Source of the DNA: a bacterium
GTDB lineage: Bacteria; Elusimicrobiota; Elusimicrobia; Elusimicrobiales; UBA9959
Assembly: GCA_021811405.1 (NCBI GenBank)
Contig: JAJZOZ010000011.1
Location: 1 to 34,627 of the forward strand
Direction of reading: 5' to 3'
DNA: 34,627 nt
Positions 15,027-22,984 of the stretch are shown one piece after another. How positions within the stretch are numbered: the first letter of the stretch is position 1; each line of letters opens with the position of its first letter. The notes below the pieces were generated by a model. It ran no database searches, had not been told where the DNA came from, and worked only from the letters and a program-made list of their open reading frames with translations. A program made the translations under genes and the position numbers.

Positions 15027-16802
15027 ATGTCGCTCTCAACACTGCGTCTGGCGCTGCTGCTGCTGTGCGCCGCGCTTCCGGCCGGCGCCTACGAGGACAC
15101 GCTGACCACCGAGGAGATCCAGGGCACCCTCGAGAACACCAAGCTCAACGAGGTCTTCTCCCAGTACCTCGCCACCATCCAGATGTACGACCCCGAGCGG
15201 GCGACCCGCCTGGGCCTGCACGGCTCGGACGCGGCCCTGACCGCGCGCACGCCCGAGCGCGTCGCCAAGGAGCTCGAGGCCGTCAAGCGCCTGCGCGCCA
15301 AGCTCGGCGAGGTCCGCAAGGACGCGATGGCCGCCGACCTGCAGGTGGACTACGTCACGCTGGACCATATGCTGGAGGTCGACATCTACGAGATGGAGAA
15401 CCTGGACCGGCTGGCCCGCCGTCCCCAGTACTACCTCGAGCCGCTGTTCCTCGTCTACCAGATGATGAGCAAGGACTACGAGGACTATAACACCCGCTCC
15501 GCCAACGCGATCTCCCGTCTGAAGGCCTTCCCCGCCGTGCTGGAGCAGGCGGAGCGCAACCTCGCCCACCCGCCGGCGCTCTGGACGCGCCAGGCCATCC
15601 GCCAGGCCGACGACGCGCTCAACTACGTCTCCGACTTCGTGCCGGTCTTCCGCGGCTACACCCGCTACGACCCCGTCCTCAAGACCCAGGTCGACGACAC
15701 GATGGCCAAGGTGAAGACCGCGCTCGAGCGCTACGCCGCCTTCCTGCGCAAGGACATCCTGCCCGCCTCCGACGGCGACCCCCGTTCCGGAGAGTACACC
15801 TACGGCTTCTACCTGGAGCGCCTGCACGGCCTGGACATGACGCCGGGCTCGGCGCTGAGCTATTCCAAGAAGGCCTTCAAGAAGTCGATGAAGGAACTGG
15901 AGAAGGAAGCCGCCAATATCGACGGGATCCTCGCTTCCGAGAAGGGCTGGAAGGGCGTCATGGACAAGCTCCCGAAGGAGCACCCGCCCGTCTCCGACGT
16001 CCTGAAGGTGTTCCAGGACGAGATGGACCGCGCCTACCAGCATTTCGACGAGCACAAGGTGGTGGAGTTCCCGAAACAGCGGCTGCTGATAAAGCGTATG
16101 CCGGGCATGATGGCGCCGGTGCTGCCCTACGTCTACTACGACCCGCCGTTCTCCCTGGACGACACGCGCGTCTCGGAGCTCTTCGTCCTGCTGCCGCCGG
16201 CCGCGCTGCCCGAGGCGGCGCGCGAGCGCGTGCTGGCGGCCGGCTTCAACTACGCCCAGGTGGAACTGCTGACGGCCTACGCCATCATGCCGGGCATGCA
16301 TCTGCGCGCCTATGAGGCGTCCATGAACAAATCCCGCATCCGCCGCGTGTCCCGCCAGCCGGTGGTGGTCAACGGCTGGGCCTGTTACGCCGAGCTGCTG
16401 GCCGAGGAGATGGGCTATTACAGTTCCTACTGGTCCCCGTTCCTGCGCCGCTACGTGCGCGCGCTGCGCGCGGCCCGCGCCTACGCCGACGCGGCGCTGC
16501 ACCTTAAAAAATGGACCCCGGCGGAGGCCTCCGCCTTTTTCCAGGACAAGCTCTACATGACCAAGGCGCAGGCCGACGCCGAAGTGCTGAAGGCGACGCT
16601 GGCCCCCACCGAGGGGCTCAGCTACATCATCGGCCTGGACCGCATACTCGAGATGCGCCGCTACTACGAGCGCACCGAGGCCAAGTACTTCGACCTGCGC
16701 CGCTTCCACACGCTGTTCCTGCGGATGGGCGAGATCCCGATAGACCTGATCGCCGACGAGATGCGCAGGCAGAAGAGAGAGGAGAAGAAGATCGTCCGAT
16801 GA
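15027..16802 (+). CDS. Exported DUF885 protein, likely lacking the metal site
   Basis: A 591-residue protein with a signal peptide (MSLSTLRLALLLLCAALPAGAYE) and a DUF885-type all-helical body. DUF885 proteins are predicted zinc peptidases with the motifs HEaiPGHhLQ and EGWALYAE..A.EMG. The matching segments here are 'AYAIMPGMHLRA' (Y418-A419 replace His-Glu, M424 replaces the first His of the pair) and 'VNGWACYAELLAEEMGYY' (N449 replaces Glu). The fold signature is kept but the predicted metal ligands are mostly lost, which suggests a non-catalytic or changed role. It ends in an ATGA overlap with the ABC ATPase gene, so its product is probably tied to that transporter. Confidence 0.75.
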   Translation: MSLSTLRLALLLLCAALPAGAYEDTLTTEEIQGTLENTKLNEVFSQYLATIQMYDPERATRLGLHGSDAALTARTPERVAKELEAVKRLRAKLGEVRKDAMAADLQVDYVTLDHMLEVDIYEMENLDRLARRPQYYLEPLFLVYQMMSKDYEDYNTRSANAISRLKAFPAVLEQAERNLAHPPALWTRQAIRQADDALNYVSDFVPVFRGYTRYDPVLKTQVDDTMAKVKTALERYAAFLRKDILPASDGDPRSGEYTYGFYLERLHGLDMTPGSALSYSKKAFKKSMKELEKEAANIDGILASEKGWKGVMDKLPKEHPPVSDVLKVFQDEMDRAYQHFDEHKVVEFPKQRLLIKRMPGMMAPVLPYVYYDPPFSLDDTRVSELFVLLPPAALPEAARERVLAAGFNYAQVELLTAYAIMPGMHLRAYEASMNKSRIRRVSRQPVVVNGWACYAELLAEEMGYYSSYWSPFLRRYVRALRAARAYADAALHLKKWTPAEASAFFQDKLYMTKAQADAEVLKATLAPTEGLSYIIGLDRILEMRRYYERTEAKYFDLRRFHTLFLRMGEIPIDLIADEMRRQKREEKKIVR

Positions 16803-17533
16803 CCCGCGCGATAACCTTCGCTTCGGTGGAGAAGACCTACAGGAGGCCCGGCCTCCTGGGCTCCTCCTACGTCACCGCCGTCAAGGACCTCTCCTTCGAA
16901 GTCCGCTCCGGCGAGGTGGTGGGTCTGCTGGGCCTCAACGGCGCGGGCAAGACCACGATCATGAAGCTGCTGACCGGCCTGCTCTTCCCGACGGCCGGCC
17001 GCATCCGCGTCTTCGGCCATCCGCCGACCGACCCGGCCGCCAAGGCCAGGGTAGGCTTCCTGCCGGAGCTCCCGTATTTCCCCCCGCGCCTGCGCCCCTA
17101 CGAGGCCCTCGCCTACTACGGCCGGCTGTCGGGGCTTTCGGGGGCCGCGCTGGCCGAGGCCGTGCGCGGCGCCGCCGGGCGCACCGGCCTGGAACCGCAC
17201 GCCGGCAAGCGCGTTTCCGAGTTCTCCAAGGGTATGATGCAGCGCCTCGGCCTGGCCCAGGCCCTGCTGCACGGCCCGGACCTGCTGGTCCTCGACGAAC
17301 CGGTCAGCGGCCTGGACCCGCTGGCCATCCACGATATCCGCGGCCTGCTCGCCGGGCTAAACGCCGAAGGCCGCACCGTGCTCCTCTCCTCCCACAGCAT
17401 CTCGGAGGTTGAGAAGCTCTGCTCGCGGGTCCTCATTATCGTGAAGGGCCGCCTGGCCGCCGCCGTGGAGCGGGCCGCCTGGGAAGGCGCCCCCGGCGGG
17501 CTGGAGTCCATCTTCGTGGAGGCCGTGAGATGA
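16799..17533 (+). CDS. ABC transporter ATP-binding protein (ABC-2 type)
   Basis: A 244-residue ATPase subunit that drives a membrane exporter. It shows Walker A 'GLNGAGKTT', the signature 'SEFSKGMMQRLGLAQALL', Walker B 'LLVLDEPVSGLDP' and the switch His in 'LLSSHSISEVEKL', all intact. The sequence is of the NatA/CcmA-like group that pairs with ABC-2 permeases. I start it at the ATG at 16799, overlapping the DUF885 stop; the longer ORF is DUF885 in another frame. Its own stop overlaps the permease start (ATGA), so the two are coupled. The substrate is unknown. Confidence 0.93.
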   Translation: MTRAITFASVEKTYRRPGLLGSSYVTAVKDLSFEVRSGEVVGLLGLNGAGKTTIMKLLTGLLFPTAGRIRVFGHPPTDPAAKARVGFLPELPYFPPRLRPYEALAYYGRLSGLSGAALAEAVRGAAGRTGLEPHAGKRVSEFSKGMMQRLGLAQALLHGPDLLVLDEPVSGLDPLAIHDIRGLLAGLNAEGRTVLLSSHSISEVEKLCSRVLIIVKGRLAAAVERAAWEGAPGGLESIFVEAVR

Positions 17534-18291
17534 AAGCCCTGCGCGTGGCCGCCGGCGTGGCCCTCTATTCCTTCCGCGACTCGGTCCGGGACCGTTTCTT
17601 CGCGCTGTTCGCGGTCTTCGCCGTGGCGGCGGTCTACGCCTCGGTCCTGGCGGGCGTGATGGCCGTCGACCAGGAGGGCCGGGTCCTGACCGATATCGGT
17701 TTGCTGCTGATAGAGCTCACCGCGCTCGCCTATTCCCTCTACGGCGCCTCGACGTCGCTGCTGCGCGAGGCCGAGACCAAGACCATCTACCTGGTCTTCT
17801 CCCGGCCCGTGCCCCGCTGGGCCTACCTGGCCGGCAAGGTGGCCGGCGCGCTGCTGACCGCCGCTTTCATGCTGCTCGTCATGGGCGCGCTGCACCTGCT
17901 GCTGCTGCGCCTGCGCGGCTTCGGTGTTCCGGCCTGCTACGCGCAGGCCCTCTTCGGTTCTTTCCTGAAGCTGGCCGTCATCGTCTCGGCCGCTTTCTGC
18001 GTGTCCCTCTTCTCCACCTCCGCCGTCTCGACCCTGGTCATCTCCGGATTTCTCTGGACCGCCGGGCATTTCGTCCCGGAGACGCGCTTCCTGGCGGACC
18101 GGGCCGCGGGCCTTTCCGGTTACGCGCTCAAGGCCGGCCTGCTGCTGGTCCCGAACCTGCAGCTCTTCAACGCCCGCGACGCCGCCGGGACGGCCTGCTT
18201 CCAGGCCGGTCCGGCGCTGGGCGCCGCGGCCGGCTGGGTGCTGGCCGCCTACCTGGCCTCGCTGTGGCTGCTCTCCCGTAAGGAATTCTAG
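17530..18291 (+). CDS. ABC-2 type transporter permease
   Basis: A 253-residue integral membrane protein with about six hydrophobic segments, starting near residues 22-45 ('FFALFAVFAVAAVYASVLAGVMAV'). The stretch 'LREAETKTIYLVFSRPVPRWAYLAGKVAGALL' is typical of ABC-2/NosY-like permeases, where a cytoplasmic loop meets the ATPase. The start codon overlaps the ATPase stop and the stop is followed within 2 bases by the GTG of the TPR gene. The transported molecule cannot be inferred. Confidence 0.88.
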   Translation: MKALRVAAGVALYSFRDSVRDRFFALFAVFAVAAVYASVLAGVMAVDQEGRVLTDIGLLLIELTALAYSLYGASTSLLREAETKTIYLVFSRPVPRWAYLAGKVAGALLTAAFMLLVMGALHLLLLRLRGFGVPACYAQALFGSFLKLAVIVSAAFCVSLFSTSAVSTLVISGFLWTAGHFVPETRFLADRAAGLSGYALKAGLLLVPNLQLFNARDAAGTACFQAGPALGAAAGWVLAAYLASLWLLSRKEF

Positions 18292-18292
18292 C

Positions 18293-19042
18293 GTGACCCG
18301 AGCCGACCTGCTGCTGCCCGCCGCCCTGCTGGCCTTGCTGGCCGGCTCGCTGGCCTCCTCCCGCGCTGTCGCACCGTCATACCCTCCCCTCTCCGAGCTG
18401 CGGTCGCCGCAGGGCGGGGCCGGAGAAGATATGCTGGCGCTGGCGCTCGGCGCGCGCCGCCTGGCGGCCGACCTCTGGTTCGTGCGGCTGATGCAGTATT
18501 ACGGCACCCGCGAACTGCAGGAGGGAGAGGCGGAGGAGCCTTACGCCTGGCTGCTGCCGCGGAAGCCCGGCGGGCAAGACGAGGATTTTCATGCCGAGAA
18601 CGGCGAAGGCCGCTACCCCGAGTTCCTGCCGCTGGCGCTGCACGTGATGCGGCTGGACCCGGGCTTCAGCGCGGCGGGGCTATATGCCGCCGGTTCGCTG
18701 GCCTTCAACATGGACCGCCCCGCGGAAGCCGAGCAGGTGCTCAGGCTGGGCATCAGGTACCGGCCGGACGATTGGAAATACGCCACGCTGCTGGCGGCGA
18801 TAGGCTACTCCAGATCCTCCTCCCCCGAGGAGGTGGCGCGGGCGATAAAACCCCTGCTAGCGGAGAAGGACTGCCCGGTAATGCTCAAGCAGCTGGCCGC
18901 CTTCCTCGACAAAAAAGCCGGGGATTACGCCGGGGCCGCGGCCGTCTACGCCGATATCGCGGCCACCTCGCGCGACGCGGCCTACGTGGCCAACGCCCGC
19001 CGCGAGCTGCGGCTGCTCTCCGGGCGGCGGGGCGGCAGATGA
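18293..19042 (+). CDS. Membrane-anchored TPR-like protein, uncharacterised
   Basis: A 249-residue protein I cannot assign to a named family. It starts at a GTG, with 'AAGGAA' at the end of the permease gene as ribosome binding site. One N-terminal hydrophobic segment (about 5-24) could be an uncleaved anchor or signal peptide. The body from about 110 holds TPR-like helical pairs ('FSAAGLYAAGSLAFNMDRPAEAEQVLRLGIRYRPDDWKYATLLAAI', 'GDYAGAAAVYADIAATS'). Its position right after an ABC ATPase and permease suggests a periplasmic or membrane-side partner of that transporter; this is inference. It overlaps the next glycosyltransferase by 4 bases. Confidence 0.7.
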   Translation: MTRADLLLPAALLALLAGSLASSRAVAPSYPPLSELRSPQGGAGEDMLALALGARRLAADLWFVRLMQYYGTRELQEGEAEEPYAWLLPRKPGGQDEDFHAENGEGRYPEFLPLALHVMRLDPGFSAAGLYAAGSLAFNMDRPAEAEQVLRLGIRYRPDDWKYATLLAAIGYSRSSSPEEVARAIKPLLAEKDCPVMLKQLAAFLDKKAGDYAGAAAVYADIAATSRDAAYVANARRELRLLSGRRGGR

Positions 19043-20076
19043 ACATCCTGAACGTCTACGACGGGCGGGGCTGGGATATAGTGGCCTACCAGGCCCTCTA
19101 TACCGCGCTCCAGTTCTCGCGCCTCGGACACGACGCGGCCGTGCTCTGCCCGAAGGGGTCGCGCCTCGAGGCCGAGTGCCAGCGGCTGAAGGTGCCGGTC
19201 CGCCAGCTGACGCTGGGCGCCAAGTTCGGCTTCTTCGAGGCGGGCGGTTGGGATATAGCGCATTTCTACGACCCCGCCGAAGTCCCGCCCCTCTTCCTGA
19301 AAAAGGTCAAGGCTTCCTCGCGCGTCTTCGTGTCCCGGGTCCGCCTGGGCGGCTCGAAGGCGCCGGAGAGGCTGGCCGCCCTGGCCCCTCACGTGGACCG
19401 CTACCTGGCCTCCTGCGAGTCGGCCCGCGAGGACCTCGCGGCCGCCGGCGTGCCGCGCGAGCGCATCTTCGTGGTCCCCCCCGCCATCAACATCGGCCGC
19501 TGGGAGAGCGCCATGCTCATCAAGCCGGCCATGTTCCAGAAACGGCCCTACAAGGTGGGCACGATCAGCATGGACACCTCGCTCAAGGAACAGGAACTGT
19601 TCCTGATGATGGCGAAGGACGTGCTGGAAGTACTGCCGGAGACCAACTTCATGGTGGTCGGGCTCAAGGACGACCGGATACGCAAGCTGGCCCGCGCGCT
19701 GGGCATCAGCCACAAGGTGGACGTGCTCTGGGACCGCAACGACGTGCCGGAGATCATGGCGATGATGCACATCTACGCCAAGACGGCCCGCCGGGCGGGC
19801 CTGTCGATGTCGCTTATAGAGGCGCAGGCCTCGGGCGTGGCCTGCGTGGTGCCGCGCCTGCGCGGCCTGAGCGATTTCACGGTGCACGACCGCAACGGGC
19901 TGATAGTCGAGCCGGACAATATCGCGGCCTGCGCCGGGGCGGTAGTCCGCCTGGTCAACGATCCTAAACTCTGCCACGAGATGTCGAAGATGGCCTTCGA
20001 CTACGTCGATAACAACATGTCCCTGCCGGTAGTGGCCAACCTGCTGCTGGGGCTCTACGAGGAAGCCCTCGCCTGA
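19039..20076 (+). CDS. Family 4-like glycosyltransferase
   Basis: A 345-residue GT-B protein. The N-terminus 'MNILNVYDGRGWDIVAYQALYTALQFSRLGHDAAVLCPKGSRL' and the segment 'YLASCESAREDLAAAGVPRERIFVVPPAINIGRW' are typical of GT4 enzymes. The C-terminal 'RAGLSMSLIEAQASGVACVVPRLRGLSDFTVHDRNGLIVEPDN' is the sugar-nucleotide region. The usual EX7E motif is altered: the second Glu is there but the first is Ala. The true start is the ATG at 19039, overlapping the TPR gene stop. It is the last gene of the lon/DUF885/ABC run and ends only 4 bases from the convergent pseudopilin gene. Donor and acceptor are unknown. Confidence 0.82.
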   Translation: MNILNVYDGRGWDIVAYQALYTALQFSRLGHDAAVLCPKGSRLEAECQRLKVPVRQLTLGAKFGFFEAGGWDIAHFYDPAEVPPLFLKKVKASSRVFVSRVRLGGSKAPERLAALAPHVDRYLASCESAREDLAAAGVPRERIFVVPPAINIGRWESAMLIKPAMFQKRPYKVGTISMDTSLKEQELFLMMAKDVLEVLPETNFMVVGLKDDRIRKLARALGISHKVDVLWDRNDVPEIMAMMHIYAKTARRAGLSMSLIEAQASGVACVVPRLRGLSDFTVHDRNGLIVEPDNIAACAGAVVRLVNDPKLCHEMSKMAFDYVDNNMSLPVVANLLLGLYEEALA

Positions 20077-20080
20077 AGCC

Positions 20081-20467
20081 TCAGAACTCGCTCCAGAACC
20101 TTCCTTTCGCGTCCGAATGGGAGCAATCTATATAGACCAGCCCGAAGTCCGGCGACTTCGGGTCGTTCACGTAGGCCCAGCCGCCGGTGTCGCTGACGGC
20201 CGCGGAGGCTGTGTCCCTCACCCCGGCGCGCCGCGGGTGTCCCGGCAGTTTCAGGTCCGGCACGCTCTCCAGCTCGCCGGAGCGCAGCGTCTCCCCGAAG
20301 GAGGCCGGGGGCCGGCCGGCGTGCTGCTGGCGGTATAGTTCCACGGCGACGCGCAGCCCGGAAAGGCGGCGCACGGCCTCGGCCGCGCCCATGCCCCCGC
20401 GAAGGTAGTTCCACCATCCCGCGGCGCCCAGCAGCAGCGCCGCCGCGGCCGCGATCTTTTTCGTCAT
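20081..20467 (-). CDS. GspG-like pseudopilin, orphan, without a clear prepilin motif
   Basis: A 128-residue protein with one N-terminal hydrophobic helix (about 5-17) and a C-terminal half resembling the major pseudopilin of type II secretion: 'LRVAVELYRQQHAGRPPAS', 'DTGGWAYVNDPKSPDFGLVYIDCSHSDAKGRFWSEF'. The last segment is like the calcium-loop end of GspG-type pilins. A normal G/FTLIE processing site is not seen after the ATG at 20467, which has GGAGGAT as ribosome binding site. A longer in-frame GTG start at 20497 adds 'GGFTF', which only faintly recalls the motif. No secretion genes lie nearby. The call rests on the C-terminal pattern. Confidence 0.6.
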   Translation of the reverse strand: MTKKIAAAAALLLGAAGWWNYLRGGMGAAEAVRRLSGLRVAVELYRQQHAGRPPASFGETLRSGELESVPDLKLPGHPRRAGVRDTASAAVSDTGGWAYVNDPKSPDFGLVYIDCSHSDAKGRFWSEF

Positions 20468-20518
20468 AAAAGTGAATCCTCCGGAAGAACGGCCCACAGT
20501 GTTTTATTGTAGAATAAG

Positions 20519-20524
20519 ATTATA
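20519..20524 (-). promoter_or_regulatory. Candidate -10 box for the pseudopilin gene
   Basis: A perfect TATAAT on the minus strand in an AT-rich patch between two divergent genes. It would give a leader of about 45 bases that includes the GGAGGAT ribosome binding site. The -35 match is poor. On the plus strand the same patch has TAGAAT at 20510-20515, a candidate -10 for ackA. Confidence 0.4.
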
Positions 20525-20579
20525 GAAAAACGGCAGGACCGTGCGTAATCTCCGGCCCGCACATTAAGGGGACCCCACA

Positions 20580-21938
20580 ATGAAAATACTCTGTCTGAAC
20601 TGCGGCAGCTCTTCCGTGAAGTACCTGCTCTTCGACTGGAAGGCCAGGATGACGGTCGCTTCCGGCGTCGTCGAGCGCGTCGGCGTGGGCGCGTCGTTCA
20701 TCAATATCGAGGCTCCCGGCCGCGAGAAGGTCACCGTCAACCAGGACTGCCCCACCCATAAGGACGCCATCCAGCTGGTGATCGACACGCTGACGCACAA
20801 GGAACACGGCGTGATCGACAGCCTCGCCGGCATCACCGCCGTCGGGCACCGCGTCGTGCACGGCGGAGAGAAATTCGTCAAGTCGGTGATCATCGACGAT
20901 AAGGTCGTCGAGACTTTCCGCGAGCTCTCCTCGCTGGCGCCGCTGCACAACCCGCCGAACATCCAGGGTATCGAAGCCGCCCGCGCGCTGATGCCGAAGG
21001 TCCCGCACATGGCCATCATGGACACCGCGTGGCACCAGACCATGCCCGAGTCCTCCTATATGTACGCGCTGCCCCGCGCCTGGTACGAAAAGTACGGCAT
21101 CCGCCGCTACGGCTTTCACGGCACTTCCTTCCTTTATAACGCCAAGCGCGCCGCGGTGCTGCTCGGCAAGGACCCCTTCAAGACCAACCTCGTGATCTGC
21201 CACATCGGCAACGGCGCGTCGGTCAACGCCGTCAGGAACGGCCTTTCCTACGATACCAGCATGGGCTTCACCCCGCTGGAAGGCCTGGTGATGGGCACCC
21301 GCGCCGGCGACCACGACCCGGCCATCCCGCTCTACGTGATGGCCCGCGAGAGCATGAACCCCGGCGAGATGGACGCTATCCTCAATAAGAAGTCCGGCAA
21401 GCTCGGGATCACCGGCAAATACAGCGACGCCCGCGACGTCGAGATCGCGGCCGAGCAGGGCGACGCGCGCTGCCAGCTGGCCCTCGATATGGAGGCCAAC
21501 AGGATCAAGAAGTACATCGGCGCCTACGCGGCCGAGGTCGGCGGCATCGACGCGGTGGTCTTCACCGCCGGCGTCGGCGAGATGGGGCCCGTGACCCGCG
21601 CCGGGGCCCTGCAGGGCCTGGACTTCATGGGCGTCAAGCTGGACGAGGAGAAGAACGGCATCTCCAAGACCCGCAACGCCGAGACCGAGATCTCGGCCAA
21701 GGGCTCCAAGGTCAAGGTCTACGTGATCCCGACCGACGAGGAGCGCGTGTTCGTCGAGGACGTCGTCGGCCTGATGAACGGCACCTACGATATCCACACC
21801 CGCTTCGACTACACCTTCCAGCACCCGGAGTACCGCAACAAGCTGCGCGACGACGCATTCGCCAAGCAGTGCGGCAAGAAGCCGGACCTGCACAAGGTGG
21901 CGGCCAACCCGCCCGCGGAGCACGCCAGGCACAAATAG
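20580..21938 (+). CDS. ackA: Acetate kinase with C-terminal extension
   Basis: Interconverts acetyl phosphate plus ADP and acetate plus ATP, the energy-yielding last step of acetate fermentation. The sequence shows 'LNCGSSSVKYLLFD' at the N-terminus, 'GHRVVHGGEKF', 'PLHNPPNIQGIEAA', 'YGFHGTS', 'HIGNGASVNAVRNGLSYDTSMGFTPLEGLVMGTRAGDHDPA' and 'FTAGVGEMGP', all family motifs in order. At 452 residues it is about 50 longer than the common 400. The extra part (from about 'YDIHTRFDYTF') is a charged tail ending in His/Lys. A clear AAGGGG ribosome binding site precedes the ATG. pta is not adjacent; a K+ channel gene follows after 3 bases. Confidence 0.96.
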   Translation: MKILCLNCGSSSVKYLLFDWKARMTVASGVVERVGVGASFINIEAPGREKVTVNQDCPTHKDAIQLVIDTLTHKEHGVIDSLAGITAVGHRVVHGGEKFVKSVIIDDKVVETFRELSSLAPLHNPPNIQGIEAARALMPKVPHMAIMDTAWHQTMPESSYMYALPRAWYEKYGIRRYGFHGTSFLYNAKRAAVLLGKDPFKTNLVICHIGNGASVNAVRNGLSYDTSMGFTPLEGLVMGTRAGDHDPAIPLYVMARESMNPGEMDAILNKKSGKLGITGKYSDARDVEIAAEQGDARCQLALDMEANRIKKYIGAYAAEVGGIDAVVFTAGVGEMGPVTRAGALQGLDFMGVKLDEEKNGISKTRNAETEISAKGSKVKVYVIPTDEERVFVEDVVGLMNGTYDIHTRFDYTFQHPEYRNKLRDDAFAKQCGKKPDLHKVAANPPAEHARHK

Positions 21939-21941
21939 CCG

Positions 21942-22943
21942 ATGCGCGACGTCCGCAAGAAGCTGCTGCGTACCTTCGCCCTCCTGGCCGTGCTCTGCGC
22001 GGCCGGGGTGGGCGGGTACATGGGCTTCGAAGGCTGGAGCTTCCTCGACAGCCTCTACATGACCATCATCACCCTCGCCACGATAGGCTACGGCGAGGTG
22101 CGCCCGCTGGACACGTCCGGCAGGATCTTCACGATCCTGCTGATCCTGGGCGGGCTCGGCGTGATGACCTATATCTTTACCGCCATCAGCGAGCTGCTGA
22201 TGGAAGGCGGCCTCAAGGAGGCTTTCCGGAGGATGCGCATGCAGGACAGGATAGAGAAGATGGCCGGGCATTTCGTGGTCTGCGGGGCCTCGCGCCCGGG
22301 CCTGAGCGTCTGCGAGGAACTGGCGAAGACCAACAGGGATTTCGTGCTGGTCGTCCTTTCCGAGGACGAGGTCAGGAAGTTCATGGGGCAGGGGTGGTGC
22401 GCGGTCGCCGGCGACGCCTCCTCCTCCGCCGTGCTCGAGGCGGCCGGCATCCGGCGCGCGGCCGGCGTTTTCTGCGCGCTGTCCAACGACAAGGACAACG
22501 CTTTCATCGCGATCACCGCCCGCGGCCTCAGCCAGGCCCTCAAGGTCGTGACGGTCCAGAACGACCACGACCCGGAGATGAAGGACAAGCTGCTGCGGGC
22601 CGGTTCCGATATCGTCATCAATCCCTCCCACATCGGCGGCCTGCGCATGGCCTCCGAGATGGTCCGCCCCGCGACGGTCCAGTTCCTGGACTCGATGCTG
22701 CGCGGCCAGCGTTCCGGCGCCCGGTTCGAGGACATCCCCGTCGGCGCCGCCGCCAAGGGGCTGCCGGTGGGCCGGTTCAAGGGCGCCGACAGGCGCGGCG
22801 CGCTGGTGGTGGCGCTGCGGCGCAGCGCCGCCGATTCCTACGAGCTCAACCCGCTGCCGGACGCCGTGCTGGCGCCGGGCGACATGCTGGTGGCCCTGGG
22901 CACCCCGGAAGAGCTCCGGGCCCTGGCCGAATCCCTGGCCTGA
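21942..22943 (+). CDS. Two-helix potassium channel with RCK (TrkA-N/TrkA-C) domains
   Basis: A 333-residue channel of the MthK/Kch class in the cytoplasmic membrane. TM1 (about 9-28) is followed by the pore helix and selectivity filter 'TLATIGYGE' (canonical TVGYGD) and TM2 (about 60-85). A cytoplasmic RCK_N Rossmann domain begins at 'HFVVCGASRPGLSVCEELAK' (about 107), where the usual GxGxxG is degenerate (GASRPG). An RCK_C domain forms the C-terminal third ('DAVLAPGDMLVALGTPEELRAL'). Ligand gating by nucleotide or ions is known for the family, but the altered glycine motif makes nucleotide binding uncertain. It sits 3 bases after ackA and is probably cotranscribed. Confidence 0.9.
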   Translation: MRDVRKKLLRTFALLAVLCAAGVGGYMGFEGWSFLDSLYMTIITLATIGYGEVRPLDTSGRIFTILLILGGLGVMTYIFTAISELLMEGGLKEAFRRMRMQDRIEKMAGHFVVCGASRPGLSVCEELAKTNRDFVLVVLSEDEVRKFMGQGWCAVAGDASSSAVLEAAGIRRAAGVFCALSNDKDNAFIAITARGLSQALKVVTVQNDHDPEMKDKLLRAGSDIVINPSHIGGLRMASEMVRPATVQFLDSMLRGQRSGARFEDIPVGAAAKGLPVGRFKGADRRGALVVALRRSAADSYELNPLPDAVLAPGDMLVALGTPEELRALAESLA

Positions 22944-22972
22944 GGCGGGCTTGCGGCGGCCTTAAAATTTGT

Positions 22973-22978
22973 TAGAAT
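22973..22978 (+). promoter_or_regulatory. Candidate extended -10 box, near-leaderless
   Basis: TGTTAGAAT (extended -10 'TGn' plus TAGAAT) ends 6 bases before the ATG at 22985, with only TCATTA between and no Shine-Dalgarno. The predicted transcription start is at the ATG itself. Confidence 0.5.
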
Positions 22979-22984
22979 TCATTA

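Noticed and set aside
20468-20497. Upstream GTG start of the pseudopilin that would add a GFTF sequence
   Set aside because: The added codons cover the GGAGGA ribosome binding site of the ATG at 20467, and the sequence lacks the Glu and hydrophobic run of a real prepilin motif.
20520-22631. 703-residue minus-strand ORF opposite ackA and the K+ channel
   Set aside because: His/Ala/Gly/Val-rich shadow; the plus strand encodes complete AckA and channel proteins.
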